From Candidatus Avoscillospira stercoripullorum (GTDB lineage: Bacteria > Bacillota > Clostridia > Oscillospirales > Oscillospiraceae), in contig DVGD01000126.1 of assembly GCA_018712905.1 (NCBI GenBank), forward strand, positions 1-9,562: 9,562 nucleotides of DNA, in the 5' to 3' direction. A program made the translations under genes and the position numbers. Numbering within the stretch: position 1 is the stretch's first letter; each line of letters starts with the position of its first letter. The notes beneath the pieces were generated by a model. The model did not search any database, was not told the DNA's origin, and saw only the letters and a program-made list of their open reading frames with translations. Positions 1-5,636 of this stretch are shown in pieces.

Positions 1-28
1 TCGCCCAATCTTTCGCCCCATCCGTGCA

Positions 29-74
29 GGGATAAAAGGGGGAAATACATACAGTATTCCCGCCCTTTTATCCC
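29..74. repeat. Long near-perfect hairpin downstream of rsmG
   Basis: Twelve-base arms GGGATAAAAGGG (29-40) and CCCTTTTATCCC (63-74) are perfectly complementary. The interior continues as a second stem (GGGAAATAC at 40-48 against GTATTCCC at 54-61, one bulged A), so almost the whole 46 bases can fold. It lies about 120 bases past the rsmG stop, where the leftward transcript would end, so it could be a transcript-end structure. No U-run follows it on either strand, so it is not a textbook intrinsic terminator. It may equally be a copy of a dispersed repeat. Confidence 0.6.
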
Positions 75-85
75 TTTCGTATGAG

Positions 86-148
86 GCAAAATCTTTGGCC
101 GAATGCGCTTGCCAAATTGTGCGGTGCTGCCTTAGCGCGAGATTTTGC
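86..148. repeat. Nested inverted repeat in the rsmG 3' flank
   Basis: Outer arms GCAAAATCT (86-94) and AGATTTTGC (140-148) are perfect complements. An inner pair TTTGGC (94-99) and GCCAAA (111-116) and a GCGC pair (105-108 and 135-138) give alternative stems. No open reading frame here has a start signal. It could be a mobile palindromic element, a structured 3' UTR or a small RNA; sequence alone does not decide. The remaining bases between 1 and 194 hold nothing else I can assign. Confidence 0.5.
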
Positions 149-194
149 AGCGGTGTGAGCGGTTGCTGTCTCCCTGCTCCGCAAGGGGCGGCCT

Positions 195-887
195 TCACAG
201 CGGCTGCTGCTTGATTTTGGCGAATTTTCTGGGGTAGGCTTTGGGCGTGGGCCGCACCTTTTCCACCACCACGATCCGGTGGGTGGCCTCGCCCACGGGG
301 TATTCCCGGATTTCCGAAAGGCGGCCGCCCAGGGCTTCGATGGCGGTTTTGGCTTCGTCGGCCTCGGCCTGCGCCATGGCGCCCTTGAGCGCCAGGAATT
401 TCCCGCCCACCTTCACATAGGGGAGGCACAGCTCCGAAAGGATGTTGAGCCTCGCCACCGCCCGGGAGGTGGCCACGTCGTAGGCTTCCCGGTGTTCGGC
501 CACATATTCCTCCGCCCGGGCGGCCACGCAAGTCGCGTCCACGCCCAGCTCCGGCAGAATGGTCTTGAGCCAGTTCACCCGCTTCTGGAGGCTGTCGAGG
601 AGCGTCACCTGGAGGCTTGGCTCGGCGATGGCCAGCGGCACGCCGGGAAAGCCCGCGCCGCAGCCGATGTCGATGAGAGTCTTTCCGGCGAGGGGCTCAT
701 CCCGCAGAAGTGAGAGGGAATCGAGGAAGTGGAGCCTGGCCACGGCGGTGGGCTCGGTGATGGCCGTGAGGTTCATCACCTGGTTTTGCCGGAGGAGCAG
801 CTCTCCAAAGCGGCACAGGCGGTCGATTTGGTCTTCTCCCAGGGAGAGCCCCAGGGTGGGCAGCTCCGCCATCAGTGTATGTTTCAT
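195..887 (-). CDS. rsmG: 16S rRNA (guanine-527-N7)-methyltransferase RsmG (GidB)
   Basis: RsmG transfers a methyl group from S-adenosylmethionine to N7 of G527 of 16S rRNA in the 30S subunit; in other bacteria its loss gives low-level streptomycin resistance. The 230-residue length is normal for the family. Visible motifs are the MNLTAI stretch near residue 38, HFLDSL at 53-58, the SAM-binding loop DIGCGAGFPG at 73-82, SRAVA at 141-145 and the basic C-terminal tail with PRKFAKIKQQPL. The start at 887 overlaps the cupin stop by four bases (ATGA). There is no clear Shine-Dalgarno upstream, so translation is probably coupled to the cupin gene; an in-frame ATG at 872 has no better site. It ends the rlmH-cupin-rsmG unit. 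In many Firmicutes rsmG follows mnmG, so this placement is different. The identification is very secure. Confidence 0.97.
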   Translation of the reverse strand: MKHTLMAELPTLGLSLGEDQIDRLCRFGELLLRQNQVMNLTAITEPTAVARLHFLDSLSLLRDEPLAGKTLIDIGCGAGFPGVPLAIAEPSLQVTLLDSLQKRVNWLKTILPELGVDATCVAARAEEYVAEHREAYDVATSRAVARLNILSELCLPYVKVGGKFLALKGAMAQAEADEAKTAIEALGGRLSEIREYPVGEATHRIVVVEKVRPTPKAYPRKFAKIKQQPL

Positions 888-1237
888 GCCCGGTCGGAGA
901 GAATCAGCGCCAGAAACACCGTGGGCTCACTGGTGTGGTTGAAGATGGCGTGGGTGTGGCCGTCGGCGCAGAACTCCGCGTCACCGGCGTGGAGCTCCCG
1001 GGTCACGCCGTCCTCGGTGACCATGGCGGCGCCGGAGAGGATCATGTACACCTCGCCGTTGCCCTGGTGGGGGTGCTCGCCGATGGAGGCGCCTGGCTCC
1101 AGGGTGACGGTGGCCAGCATTTGGGCGCGGCTGCCCAGCTCCTCGGCGGAGAAGAGATAGCGGAAGGCAGGGCTGCCTTGACCGCCCCGGAGACGCTCTT
1201 TTACTTCGGTTTTCATTTCACTGTGCTGGTGGATCAT
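884..1237 (-). CDS. Small single-domain cupin protein
   Basis: A 117-residue protein that is essentially one cupin beta-barrel. Cupin motif 1 is complete: G, five residues, HPH, four residues, E, six residues, G (GASIGEHPHQGNGEVYMILSG region), giving the two His and the Glu of the metal site. Motif 2 (GDAEFCADGHTHAIFN) keeps the third metal-binding His and the Asn but has Ala where the family usually has Pro. The protein therefore probably binds a divalent metal; its substrate or ligand cannot be read from sequence, and it may be an enzyme or a small-molecule sensor. A GTG at 1246 extends the frame by three residues, but it overlaps the ribosome binding site AAAGGAG (1246-1252). The ATG at 1237, eight bases downstream of that site, is preferred. 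It lies between two rRNA methyltransferase genes, with a four-base overlap on the rsmG side, so all three are probably cotranscribed. Confidence 0.85.
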   Translation of the reverse strand: MIHQHSEMKTEVKERLRGGQGSPAFRYLFSAEELGSRAQMLATVTLEPGASIGEHPHQGNGEVYMILSGAAMVTEDGVTRELHAGDAEFCADGHTHAIFNHTSEPTVFLALILSDRA

Positions 1238-1245
1238 GGGGAACA

Positions 1246-1252
1246 CTCCTTT
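1246..1252 (-). promoter_or_regulatory. Ribosome binding site fixing the cupin start
   Basis: AAAGGAG on the minus strand, beginning within the rlmH stop codon (TAA, 1251-1253) and placed eight bases before the ATG at 1237. Its last base is the first base of the alternative GTG start, which rules that GTG out as a well-spaced start. Confidence 0.75.
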
Positions 1253-1733
1253 ATTTGTGATATTTGCTTCCGGCCTGGATGCTCTCGGCGCGGTAGAGCT
1301 GCTCGAGCACCATCACCCGCGCCAGGTGGTGGGGAAAGGTCATGGATCCCATGGAGAGGCGGCAGTCGGCCATGGATTTGATGGAGGCGTCCATGCCGAA
1401 GGACGAACCGATGAGAAAGCACAGGCTGGACTTTCCGGCAGTCTTCACCCCGGCGAGGAGCTTTGCAAAGTCCGGCGAGGAGAGCATTTTCCCCTCGGGG
1501 GTGAGGACGCACAGCCATGCGCCCTTGGGGATGGCTTTTCGGATGGCTTCGGCCTCCCGGGATAGCCCCTGGGCGATCTCGGCGGGACTGGGATCGTCGG
1601 GCAGGCGGCACTCGGGAAGCTCCAGAAGCTTAAACTGGGCGTAGCCCCTGAGCCGCTTTTCATACTCCGCCGCGGCGTCTAAGTAGAACTTTTCCTTGCA
1701 CTTTCCCACGCAGATCAGGGTGATGGAAACCAT
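1251..1733 (-). CDS. rlmH: 23S rRNA (pseudouridine-1915-N3)-methyltransferase RlmH
   Basis: RlmH is a small SPOUT-class (knotted) methyltransferase that methylates N3 of pseudouridine 1915 in helix 69 of 23S rRNA, acting on the assembled 70S ribosome. The 160 residues match the family's usual 155-160. The C-terminal knot region is clear: FLIGSSFGMD at about 106-115, LSMGSMTFPHHLARVMVLEQLYRA at about 126-149 and the terminal tail SIQAGSKYHK. The SAM-loop glycine pair usually written IGG is IGS here, a mild variation. The ATG at 1733 is preceded by AAAGGAG at five-base spacing, which settles the start; the frame stays open far upstream, but only through repeat DNA. Its stop overlaps the cupin ribosome binding site, so it heads the rlmH-cupin-rsmG unit. 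No clear promoter is visible between it and the repeat cluster upstream. Confidence 0.96.
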   Translation of the reverse strand: MVSITLICVGKCKEKFYLDAAAEYEKRLRGYAQFKLLELPECRLPDDPSPAEIAQGLSREAEAIRKAIPKGAWLCVLTPEGKMLSSPDFAKLLAGVKTAGKSSLCFLIGSSFGMDASIKSMADCRLSMGSMTFPHHLARVMVLEQLYRAESIQAGSKYHK

Positions 1734-1756
1734 GGCTGCTCCTTTCCGTGCGCCTT

Positions 1757-1808
1757 GTAGGGGCGGCTCTCCGAGCCGCCCGCGGGTCGATCGGAGATCG
1801 ACCCCTAC
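1757..1808. repeat. REP pair (BIME-like) 1, upstream of rlmH
   Basis: Two hairpins in inverted orientation bounded by GTAG (1757-1760) and CTAC (1805-1808). Hairpin one has arms GGGCGGCTC (1761-1769) and GAGCCGCCC (1773-1781); hairpin two has arms GGGTCGATC (1784-1792) and GATCGACCC (1796-1804). Each is nine perfect pairs with a three-base loop. The GTAG foot followed by a GC-rich palindrome is the signature of REP elements recognised by RAYT (Y1) transposases in proteobacteria; applying that here is inference. Confidence 0.8.
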
Positions 1809-1823
1809 GGGGGGGGTGCACCC

Positions 1824-1903
1824 GTAGGGGCGGATTATATATCCGCCCGTGCAGCGATATGATCGCAGGTGCCTACCCGGGCGCATATACAATGCGCCCC
1901 TAC
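1824..1903. repeat. REP pair (BIME-like) 2
   Basis: GTAG at 1824 is followed by a hairpin with arms GGGCGGAT (1828-1835) and ATCCGCCC (1841-1848). A 30-base middle follows. The inverted partner has arms GGGCGCAT (1879-1886) and ATGCGCCC (1892-1899) and ends in CTAC (1900-1903). Both hairpins recur base for base in the element at 7737-7835, while the middles differ. The head is preceded by GTGCACCC, also found before the orphan copy at 1930. Confidence 0.8.
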
Positions 1904-1929
1904 ACCGAGGTCGGTGGTGCAGTGCACCC

Positions 1930-1945
1930 GTAGGGGCAGCCGCGT
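1930..1945 (+). repeat. Truncated orphan REP head touching the smsB stop
   Basis: GTAGGGGC with the same eight preceding bases (GTGCACCC) as REP pair 2, giving a 16-base direct repeat (1816-1831 and 1922-1937). The palindrome is not completed before the smsB stop codon at 1946-1948. A 13-base palindrome, GGTGCA-G-TGCACC (1916-1928), precedes it. It looks like a broken or recombined copy. Confidence 0.55.
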
Positions 1946-2869
1946 TTACCGCAAAAAGCCCTCGAGGATCTTCTCTTCGGCCTCCTCGGCGGTGAGACCC
2001 AGGGTCATGAGCTTCAAAATCTGCTCGCCGGCGATCTTGCCGATGGCGGCCTCGTGGATGAGGCCGGCGTCCACGTGGTTGCAGGTGATCTCCGGGATGG
2101 CGCGCACCCGGGCGGCGCCCATGATGATGGCGTCGCAGCTCACGTGGCCGAAGCACGGCGCGTTGCCCTCCACCCGGGGGTAGAAGATCTGCACAGAGTC
2201 GTCCTGGGCAACCGACCGGGACACCACCCGGGTCTTGCTGCCCGCGCCGTTCAAAAAGACGTCCATCTCGCTCTCGGCCTTCTGGGCACCGTGGGTTAAG
2301 AGCTTTTCCTGGATGACGATTTCAGCATTCTCCCCCACCACGGCGCGGGTGTAGCGCTTGGTGTCGTCCACGCCACGGATCTGGCTGGTGTCCATGGTGA
2401 CGCTGGCGCCCTCCTCGAGATAGAGAATGGTCTGGGGATTTAAAATCCGCTTGCCCACGCCGTCGCCCTCGCCGTAGTGCTTTTCGAGGTAGGTGACCTT
2501 GGCGCCCTTGCCCACGTGGAAGGTGTGGATGCCGTCGTGCTCGGAGTCGCAGCCGCCGCAGTTGTGGATGCCGCAGCCGGCCACGATCTTCACCTCGGCG
2601 CCCTCGCCGATGAAAAAGTCGTTGTACACGAGATCCTTCACGCCGGTCTTGGTGATGACCACGGGGATGTGCACCGTCTCGCCCTTGGTGCCGGGATCCA
2701 CGTGGATGTCGATGCCGGGCTTGTCGGTCTTGGAGACGATGTGCACGTGCTCGGAGTCCCGGTGGAAGGCGCGCTGGCCGTCGGAGCGGAGGTTCACCGC
2801 GCCCGTCTCGGGCAGGGCGGCCATGTCCGCCACCTGGCGGAGAATTTCGGCCTGGATTTCATTCAGCAT
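1946..2869 (-). CDS. smsB: SufB/SufD-family Fe-S assembly scaffold (SmsB-type)
   Basis: A 307-residue SufB/SufD-family protein, shorter than classical SufB (about 470-490) and close to the single-scaffold protein of the minimal SUF system (SmsC-SmsB) described in archaea and anaerobic bacteria. With its ATPase partner it would assemble Fe-S clusters in the cytoplasm. The middle is the expected right-handed beta-helix. It carries a cysteine-rich loop GCGIHNCGGCDSEHDGIH (98-115; Cys99, 104, 107). The C-terminal core has CFGHVSCDAIIMG (from 239), RAIPEITCNHVDA (256-268), HEAAIGKIAGEQ (272-283) and GLTAEEAEEKILEGFL, as in the SufB/D C-terminal domain. Candidate cluster ligands are Cys239, Cys245, Cys263 and His272. 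The ATG at 2869 overlaps the ATPase stop by seven bases, with GGAGGGG upstream; a longer in-frame extension runs through the ATPase gene and is not real. The pairing supports function; the exact subfamily name is my assignment. Confidence 0.9.
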   Translation of the reverse strand: MLNEIQAEILRQVADMAALPETGAVNLRSDGQRAFHRDSEHVHIVSKTDKPGIDIHVDPGTKGETVHIPVVITKTGVKDLVYNDFFIGEGAEVKIVAGCGIHNCGGCDSEHDGIHTFHVGKGAKVTYLEKHYGEGDGVGKRILNPQTILYLEEGASVTMDTSQIRGVDDTKRYTRAVVGENAEIVIQEKLLTHGAQKAESEMDVFLNGAGSKTRVVSRSVAQDDSVQIFYPRVEGNAPCFGHVSCDAIIMGAARVRAIPEITCNHVDAGLIHEAAIGKIAGEQILKLMTLGLTAEEAEEKILEGFLR

Positions 2870-3597
2870 GACTTCTTCCCCTCCAGTCTGTAGCAGCCGG
2901 CCACGGTGTCGGCCATGATCTGCGGGTAAATTTCCTCCACGGGTCCCCGGGCTTGGATCTGCCCGCCGGAGAGGAGGAGAATCTCGTCGGCCAGGCGGAT
3001 GATCCGCTCCTGGTGGGAGATGATGAGGATGGTCTTGTCCTTGCGGTCGTGGAGGGCTTGGAAGGTCTCGGTGAGCCGGGCGAAGCTCCAAAGGTCGATG
3101 CCGGCCTCGGGCTCGTCGAAGATCATGAGGTCGGAATCCTTGGCCAGCACCGTGGCGATTTCAATGCGCTTGACCTCGCCGCCGGAGAGGGAGGCGTCCA
3201 CGTCCCGATCCACGTAGTCCCGGGCGCACAGCCCCACCTGGGTGAGGTACTCGCAGACCTCCTTGTGGGGAAGCGTTTTCCCCGCGGCGATGGAGAGAAG
3301 ATCCGAAACCTTCATGCCCTTGAACCGGGGCGGCTGCTGGAAGCCGTAGGAGATGCCCTTCCGGGCGCGCTCGGCGATGGAGAGGTGGGTGATGTCCTCG
3401 CCGTTCCAGAGGATCTTGCCGGCGGAGGGGGTGCTGAGTCCCATGATGACCTTGGCAAGGCTTGTCTTGCCGCCGCCGTTGGGGCCGGTGATGACCACGA
3501 ACCGGTTGTCGTCAATGGTGAGGGAGACATCCTTTAAAATGTCCATCTGCCCGGCCTCCGCCGGGACAGTGAGGGTGAGATGTTGTAATTCCAGCAT
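2863..3597 (-). CDS. smsC: SufC-family ABC ATPase of Fe-S assembly (SmsC-type)
   Basis: A soluble ABC ATPase of the SufC family, which energises the SufB/D scaffold during Fe-S cluster assembly and has no membrane partner. All nucleotide-binding elements are present in 244 residues: Walker A GPNGGGKT (38-45), Q-loop GFQQPP (85-90), signature LSGGE (137-141), Walker B LMIFDEPEAGID (157-168) and switch His195 in ISHQERI. The GFQQPP and LSGGEVKRIEI segments are typical of SufC rather than of transport ATPases. The start at 3597 has AAGAGGT about seven bases upstream. It overlaps smsB by seven bases (ATGCTGA), indicating a two-gene unit. No SufS, SufU or IscR-type gene is adjacent, which fits the minimal system, whose sulfur donor is not encoded with it. 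The bases 3598-3654 presumably hold its promoter, but I could not pick convincing -35 and -10 boxes. Confidence 0.95.
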   Translation of the reverse strand: MLELQHLTLTVPAEAGQMDILKDVSLTIDDNRFVVITGPNGGGKTSLAKVIMGLSTPSAGKILWNGEDITHLSIAERARKGISYGFQQPPRFKGMKVSDLLSIAAGKTLPHKEVCEYLTQVGLCARDYVDRDVDASLSGGEVKRIEIATVLAKDSDLMIFDEPEAGIDLWSFARLTETFQALHDRKDKTILIISHQERIIRLADEILLLSGGQIQARGPVEEIYPQIMADTVAGCYRLEGKKSC

Positions 3598-3654
3598 GGA
3601 AAAACCTCTTTTCAGTGGTTGGGATGGTAAAAAGTACGATTACGCACCGCACTC

Positions 3655-3678
3655 GTAGGGCGGCCATTGGCCGTCCGC
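3655..3678 (+). repeat. Orphan REP hairpin
   Basis: GTAG (3655-3658) followed by a short palindrome around GGCGGCCA-TT-GGCCGTCC, with one G-T mismatch in the stem. It is preceded by GCACTC, one base different from the GCACCC before other copies. There is no inverted partner; the next base begins the element at 3679, so the partner may have been lost when that element inserted or recombined. Confidence 0.6.
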
Positions 3679-3810
3679 AAAGGCTCCCCTGTGAAGGGGA
3701 GCTGGCGCATAGCGCCTGAGGGGTTGTCAGCTGGAGGATTCGGAAGTTCTGATCCCCTCCGGTATGGCTTACGCCATACCACCTCCCCTTGGGCACCAAG
3801 GGGAGGCTTT
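3679..3810. mobile_element. 132-bp MITE-like palindromic element
   Basis: The element begins AAAGGCTCCCCT and ends AGGGGAGGCTTT, so its ends are imperfect inverted repeats. Each half has the same modules: an end hairpin (GCTCCCCT 3683-3690 with AGGGGAGC 3695-3702; CCTCCCCTTGG 3782-3792 with CCAAGGGGAGG 3796-3806), a second hairpin of different sequence (GGCGC/GCGCC at 3704-3716; GGTATGGC/GCCATACC at 3761-3780), then GAGGGG or its complement CCCCTC (3754-3759). It encodes no protein and no target duplication is obvious. Its last two bases form part of the GNAT stop codon. Palindromes of this general look are common between genes in gut Clostridia, by my recollection; the transposase that moves them is not in this window. 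Confidence 0.7.
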
Positions 3811-4510
3811 ACTCCAGCGCGAAGCCCAAATAGCCCTGGGGCAGCGGGCGGGGCTTGCTGAGCCACTTGGCCATGGCGAAGGGCTTGCCGCCCAAGTCCT
3901 CGGGGAGCACCTCGGCGGTGTAGTTCTCCCCGGCGGCGGCCACGCCGGTGGCGGTTTCGTAGAATTTCACGCCGTAGGCCGTCTCCAGGTAGCGGAAGGT
4001 GTCCTGGCCATAGGCGATGTGGGGCAGATCCAGGAGTTCCTCCCGGCGGCGGCGGTATTCCTCGGCCGAAATTTCCGTTCCGCCGGGGAAGGGGGTGCGG
4101 CTGCGGGTGAAGGCGGGCACATAGCCAAGCTTCGCATAGAAGGCAAATAGGGACGGCTCCGCCGGAGTGAGCACCGCCATGGCATAGCCCAGCCGCTCCA
4201 AAAGCGCCTCGGTGAACCTTACCAGGGTGCTGGCCACGCCCTGTCCCCGGCAGTCTTTTCGGGTGGCGATGGCGTAGAGGTAGGCCACCGGCAGCGTGCC
4301 GCCGGGAAAGACCAGGGTCTGGGGCAGGGTATGGACGACGCTGATGATTTCTCCCGCGCCGTTCTCGGCCACAGCCGCCCGGCACTGGGGGAAGGCGCGG
4401 TAGAAGGCGTCGGTGACTTCCTCGCTGTCGCCGAAGACCTGGCGCCACAGCTCGCCCATGGCCGGAATGTCGGCGGCGTAGGCGGGACGAAGCCGGCAGG
4501 AGGTCAGCAT
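3809..4510 (-). CDS. GNAT family N-acetyltransferase
   Basis: A 233-residue protein with an N-terminal GNAT fold. Motif A, which binds the pyrophosphate of acetyl-CoA, is VAYLYAIATRKDCRGQGVAS (75-94), with the R/Q-x-x-G-x-G/A turn as RGQGVA (88-93). Motif B is seen as PSLFAFYAKLGY (119-130). About 100 residues follow the fold (140-233) and do not match a motif I can name; they resemble the C-terminal extension seen in larger clostridial GNAT proteins. The acceptor substrate cannot be inferred. The ATG at 4510 overlaps the upstream gene by seven bases (ATGCTGA) and has a strong AAGGAGGAGG site lying inside that gene's last codons. The stop codon TAA (3809-3811) is partly made by the end of the MITE-like element. 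The protein tail YLGFALE looks natural, so the insertion does not seem to have truncated it. Confidence 0.88.
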   Translation of the reverse strand: MLTSCRLRPAYAADIPAMGELWRQVFGDSEEVTDAFYRAFPQCRAAVAENGAGEIISVVHTLPQTLVFPGGTLPVAYLYAIATRKDCRGQGVASTLVRFTEALLERLGYAMAVLTPAEPSLFAFYAKLGYVPAFTRSRTPFPGGTEISAEEYRRRREELLDLPHIAYGQDTFRYLETAYGVKFYETATGVAAAGENYTAEVLPEDLGGKPFAMAKWLSKPRPLPQGYLGFALE

Positions 4511-5403
4511 GGCGCCGCCTCCTCCTTTTCCGTGGCGATGAATTTCTCCAGGAAGATGGGATGGTAGCTCTCCTTGGCCTTGCGCAGGCCTTCGATGCCC
4601 ATGTCGTCCTCCCGGTTGAGGTAGCGGATGTCGGGGTGCTGCTCGCGGATATACCGGGCAAACTCCCGGTTCACCAGGGGATAGGCGCCCTGGACGTCGG
4701 CAAAGGCCTTTTCAAAGTTCACGTCGAAGGTGTCGGCGCTGATGCGGTTGCCCATGGAAAAGCCCACGGGATAGCCCTCCTCGGCATAGAGGATGATGCC
4801 CTCAAATTCCAGCGCTTCGAAGTGCTCGAAGGCCTTGGTGAGCGCCCGGCGGTCGGCGGCGGATTCGTGGTGGCTCTCATACCACCGCTCGGCCAGCTTT
4901 TCGCACACGTGGAGGTTGTGGACGGTGATCACCCGGGTATACCAGTCCGGGAAGGCCTCCACAAAGCGGTTGATGTGGTTGCGCTTGGCCTGGAGCTTCT
5001 TGCCCTTGAGATCGGCCAGGGCGTCGATCTCATAGAGGTAGTCGTAGGCGTCGCGGTCGGGGGTGAAGGTGAAGCGGCCGGGGTAGAGGGACTCCAGCTG
5101 CTCCATGGTTTCGTGGGTGAGGCTGCGGATCACCAGGGGCTTGCCCTCCCGGCGGCTGTCGGCGATGATGCGCTCCAGAACGGGGCGGATGTCGCCGCTG
5201 CCGGCGGGGTAGAGGTACTGGTGTACGCCCCGGTAGACGAGGCGCTGGCAGAGATAGCCCTCCACCTCGGCCACCTCTCCATAGTACGACGACCATAGAT
5301 AGAGGTTGGCGAAGGTGTACTCCGCGCCCCGGTAGCCGGAGGCCTCATAGAGCTTTTGGATCCAGGGGCGGTCTGCCAGGGTGGGTTTTTTACATTGGTT
5401 CAT
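4504..5403 (-). CDS. DUF2156 protein (phosphatidylglycerol lysyltransferase C-terminal-like)
   Basis: A 299-residue protein of the DUF2156 family, related to the C-terminal catalytic domain of MprF-type phosphatidylglycerol lysyltransferases, which has tandem GNAT-like folds and takes aminoacyl-tRNA as donor. Family features visible are EYTFANLYLWSSYYG (28-42), DYLYEIDALADLKGKKLQAKRNHINRF (121-147), AFEHFEALEFEGIILY (191-206), PVGFSMGNR (212-220), DVNFEKAFADVQGAYPLVNREF (227-248) and YLNREDDMGIEGLRKAKESYHP (261-282). No membrane segments are present, unlike MprF, so it acts in the cytoplasm or on a soluble substrate; the actual acceptor is unknown. It is the first gene of the leftward unit, with a promoter-like AT-rich segment about 60-80 bases upstream, and overlaps the GNAT gene by seven bases. 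The ribosome binding site is weak (GGAATGA). Confidence 0.85.
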   Translation of the reverse strand: MNQCKKPTLADRPWIQKLYEASGYRGAEYTFANLYLWSSYYGEVAEVEGYLCQRLVYRGVHQYLYPAGSGDIRPVLERIIADSRREGKPLVIRSLTHETMEQLESLYPGRFTFTPDRDAYDYLYEIDALADLKGKKLQAKRNHINRFVEAFPDWYTRVITVHNLHVCEKLAERWYESHHESAADRRALTKAFEHFEALEFEGIILYAEEGYPVGFSMGNRISADTFDVNFEKAFADVQGAYPLVNREFARYIREQHPDIRYLNREDDMGIEGLRKAKESYHPIFLEKFIATEKEEAAPC

Positions 5404-5426
5404 GGTGCAAATTCATTCCATTTCGT

Positions 5427-5445
5427 CGGCAGCAGTCGGCTGCCG
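5427..5445 (-). other. Small hairpin in the leader of the DUF2156-GNAT unit
   Basis: Arms CGGCAGC (5427-5433) and GCTGCCG (5439-5445) form a perfect seven-pair stem with a five-base loop. It lies between the proposed promoter and the start codon at 5403 and would be in the mRNA leader. No U-run follows, so termination is unlikely; any role is unknown. Confidence 0.45.
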
Positions 5446-5454
5446 GAGATAGTT

Positions 5455-5483
5455 ATCTAATATTATCATACCATAAAAGTCAA
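5455..5483 (-). promoter_or_regulatory. Candidate promoter for the DUF2156-GNAT unit
   Basis: In an AT-rich island in GC-rich surroundings, the minus strand reads TTGACT (5478-5483), then 17 bases, then TTAGAT (5455-5460). An alternative is the extended -10 TGGTATGAT (5465-5473), whose hexamer is a better match but lacks a good -35. One of the two is probably the start region; I cannot choose between them. Confidence 0.5.
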
Positions 5484-5510
5484 GGGGTGGGGAAAGGCTC
5501 CACCGCACCC

Positions 5511-5589
5511 GTAGGGGCGGATGCCCTCATCCGCCCGTCGGCCGTCAGGCCGCTATGGCGGTCGGGTCGATGTGGGCATCGACCCCTAC
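5511..5589. repeat. REP pair (BIME-like) 3, in the divergent promoter region
   Basis: GTAG (5511-5514), a hairpin with arms GGGCGGATG (5515-5523) and CATCCGCCC (5528-5536), a 27-base middle, then an inverted hairpin with arms GGGTCGATG (5564-5572) and CATCGACCC (5577-5585), ending in CTAC (5586-5589). GCACCC precedes the head, as in copies at 1824 and 1930. Stems differ in sequence from the other copies but stay fully paired. It lies between the two outward-facing promoters, ending 18 bases before the metG -35 box. Confidence 0.8.
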
Positions 5590-5607
5590 GTGCTGTTCCC
5601 CTCAGGC

Positions 5608-5636
5608 TTGTATTTTCTCCCGTTTGGTGGTAAAAT
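5608..5636 (+). promoter_or_regulatory. metG promoter
   Basis: TTGTAT (5608-5613), a 17-base spacer and TAAAAT (5631-5636), close to the housekeeping sigma consensus. Transcription would start near 5643, leaving a leader of only about 30 bases before the ATG at 5674. That leaves no room for a T-box or SAM riboswitch. AGGAGG at 5660-5665 is the ribosome binding site. Confidence 0.75.

Noticed and set aside
1757..1945. Possible CRISPR array from the closely spaced repeats
   Set aside because: The repeats are few, alternate in orientation, vary in stem sequence and have uneven spacing; no cas genes are nearby.
1734..2156. In-frame N-terminal extension of rlmH
   Set aside because: The extension reads through REP repeats and into the end of smsB; RlmH has its normal length from 1733, where an AAAGGAG site is correctly placed.
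2870..3091. In-frame N-terminal extension of smsB
   Set aside because: It lies within the smsC coding region in another frame; the ATG at 2869 has a good ribosome binding site and gives the expected scaffold length.
2953..3537. 194-codon plus-strand open frame, with a similar one at 2477-2893
   Set aside because: Both are antisense to the well-supported smsC and smsB genes and show no family motif.
3612..4661. 349-codon minus-strand open frame across the MITE-like element and the GNAT gene
   Set aside because: Arg/Pro/Gly-rich translation in a different frame from the GNAT protein, with no motif; a shadow frame.
4561..5298. 245-codon plus-strand open frame
   Set aside because: Antisense to the DUF2156 gene; repetitive Val/Ala/Gly/His composition typical of the complement of a GC-rich gene.
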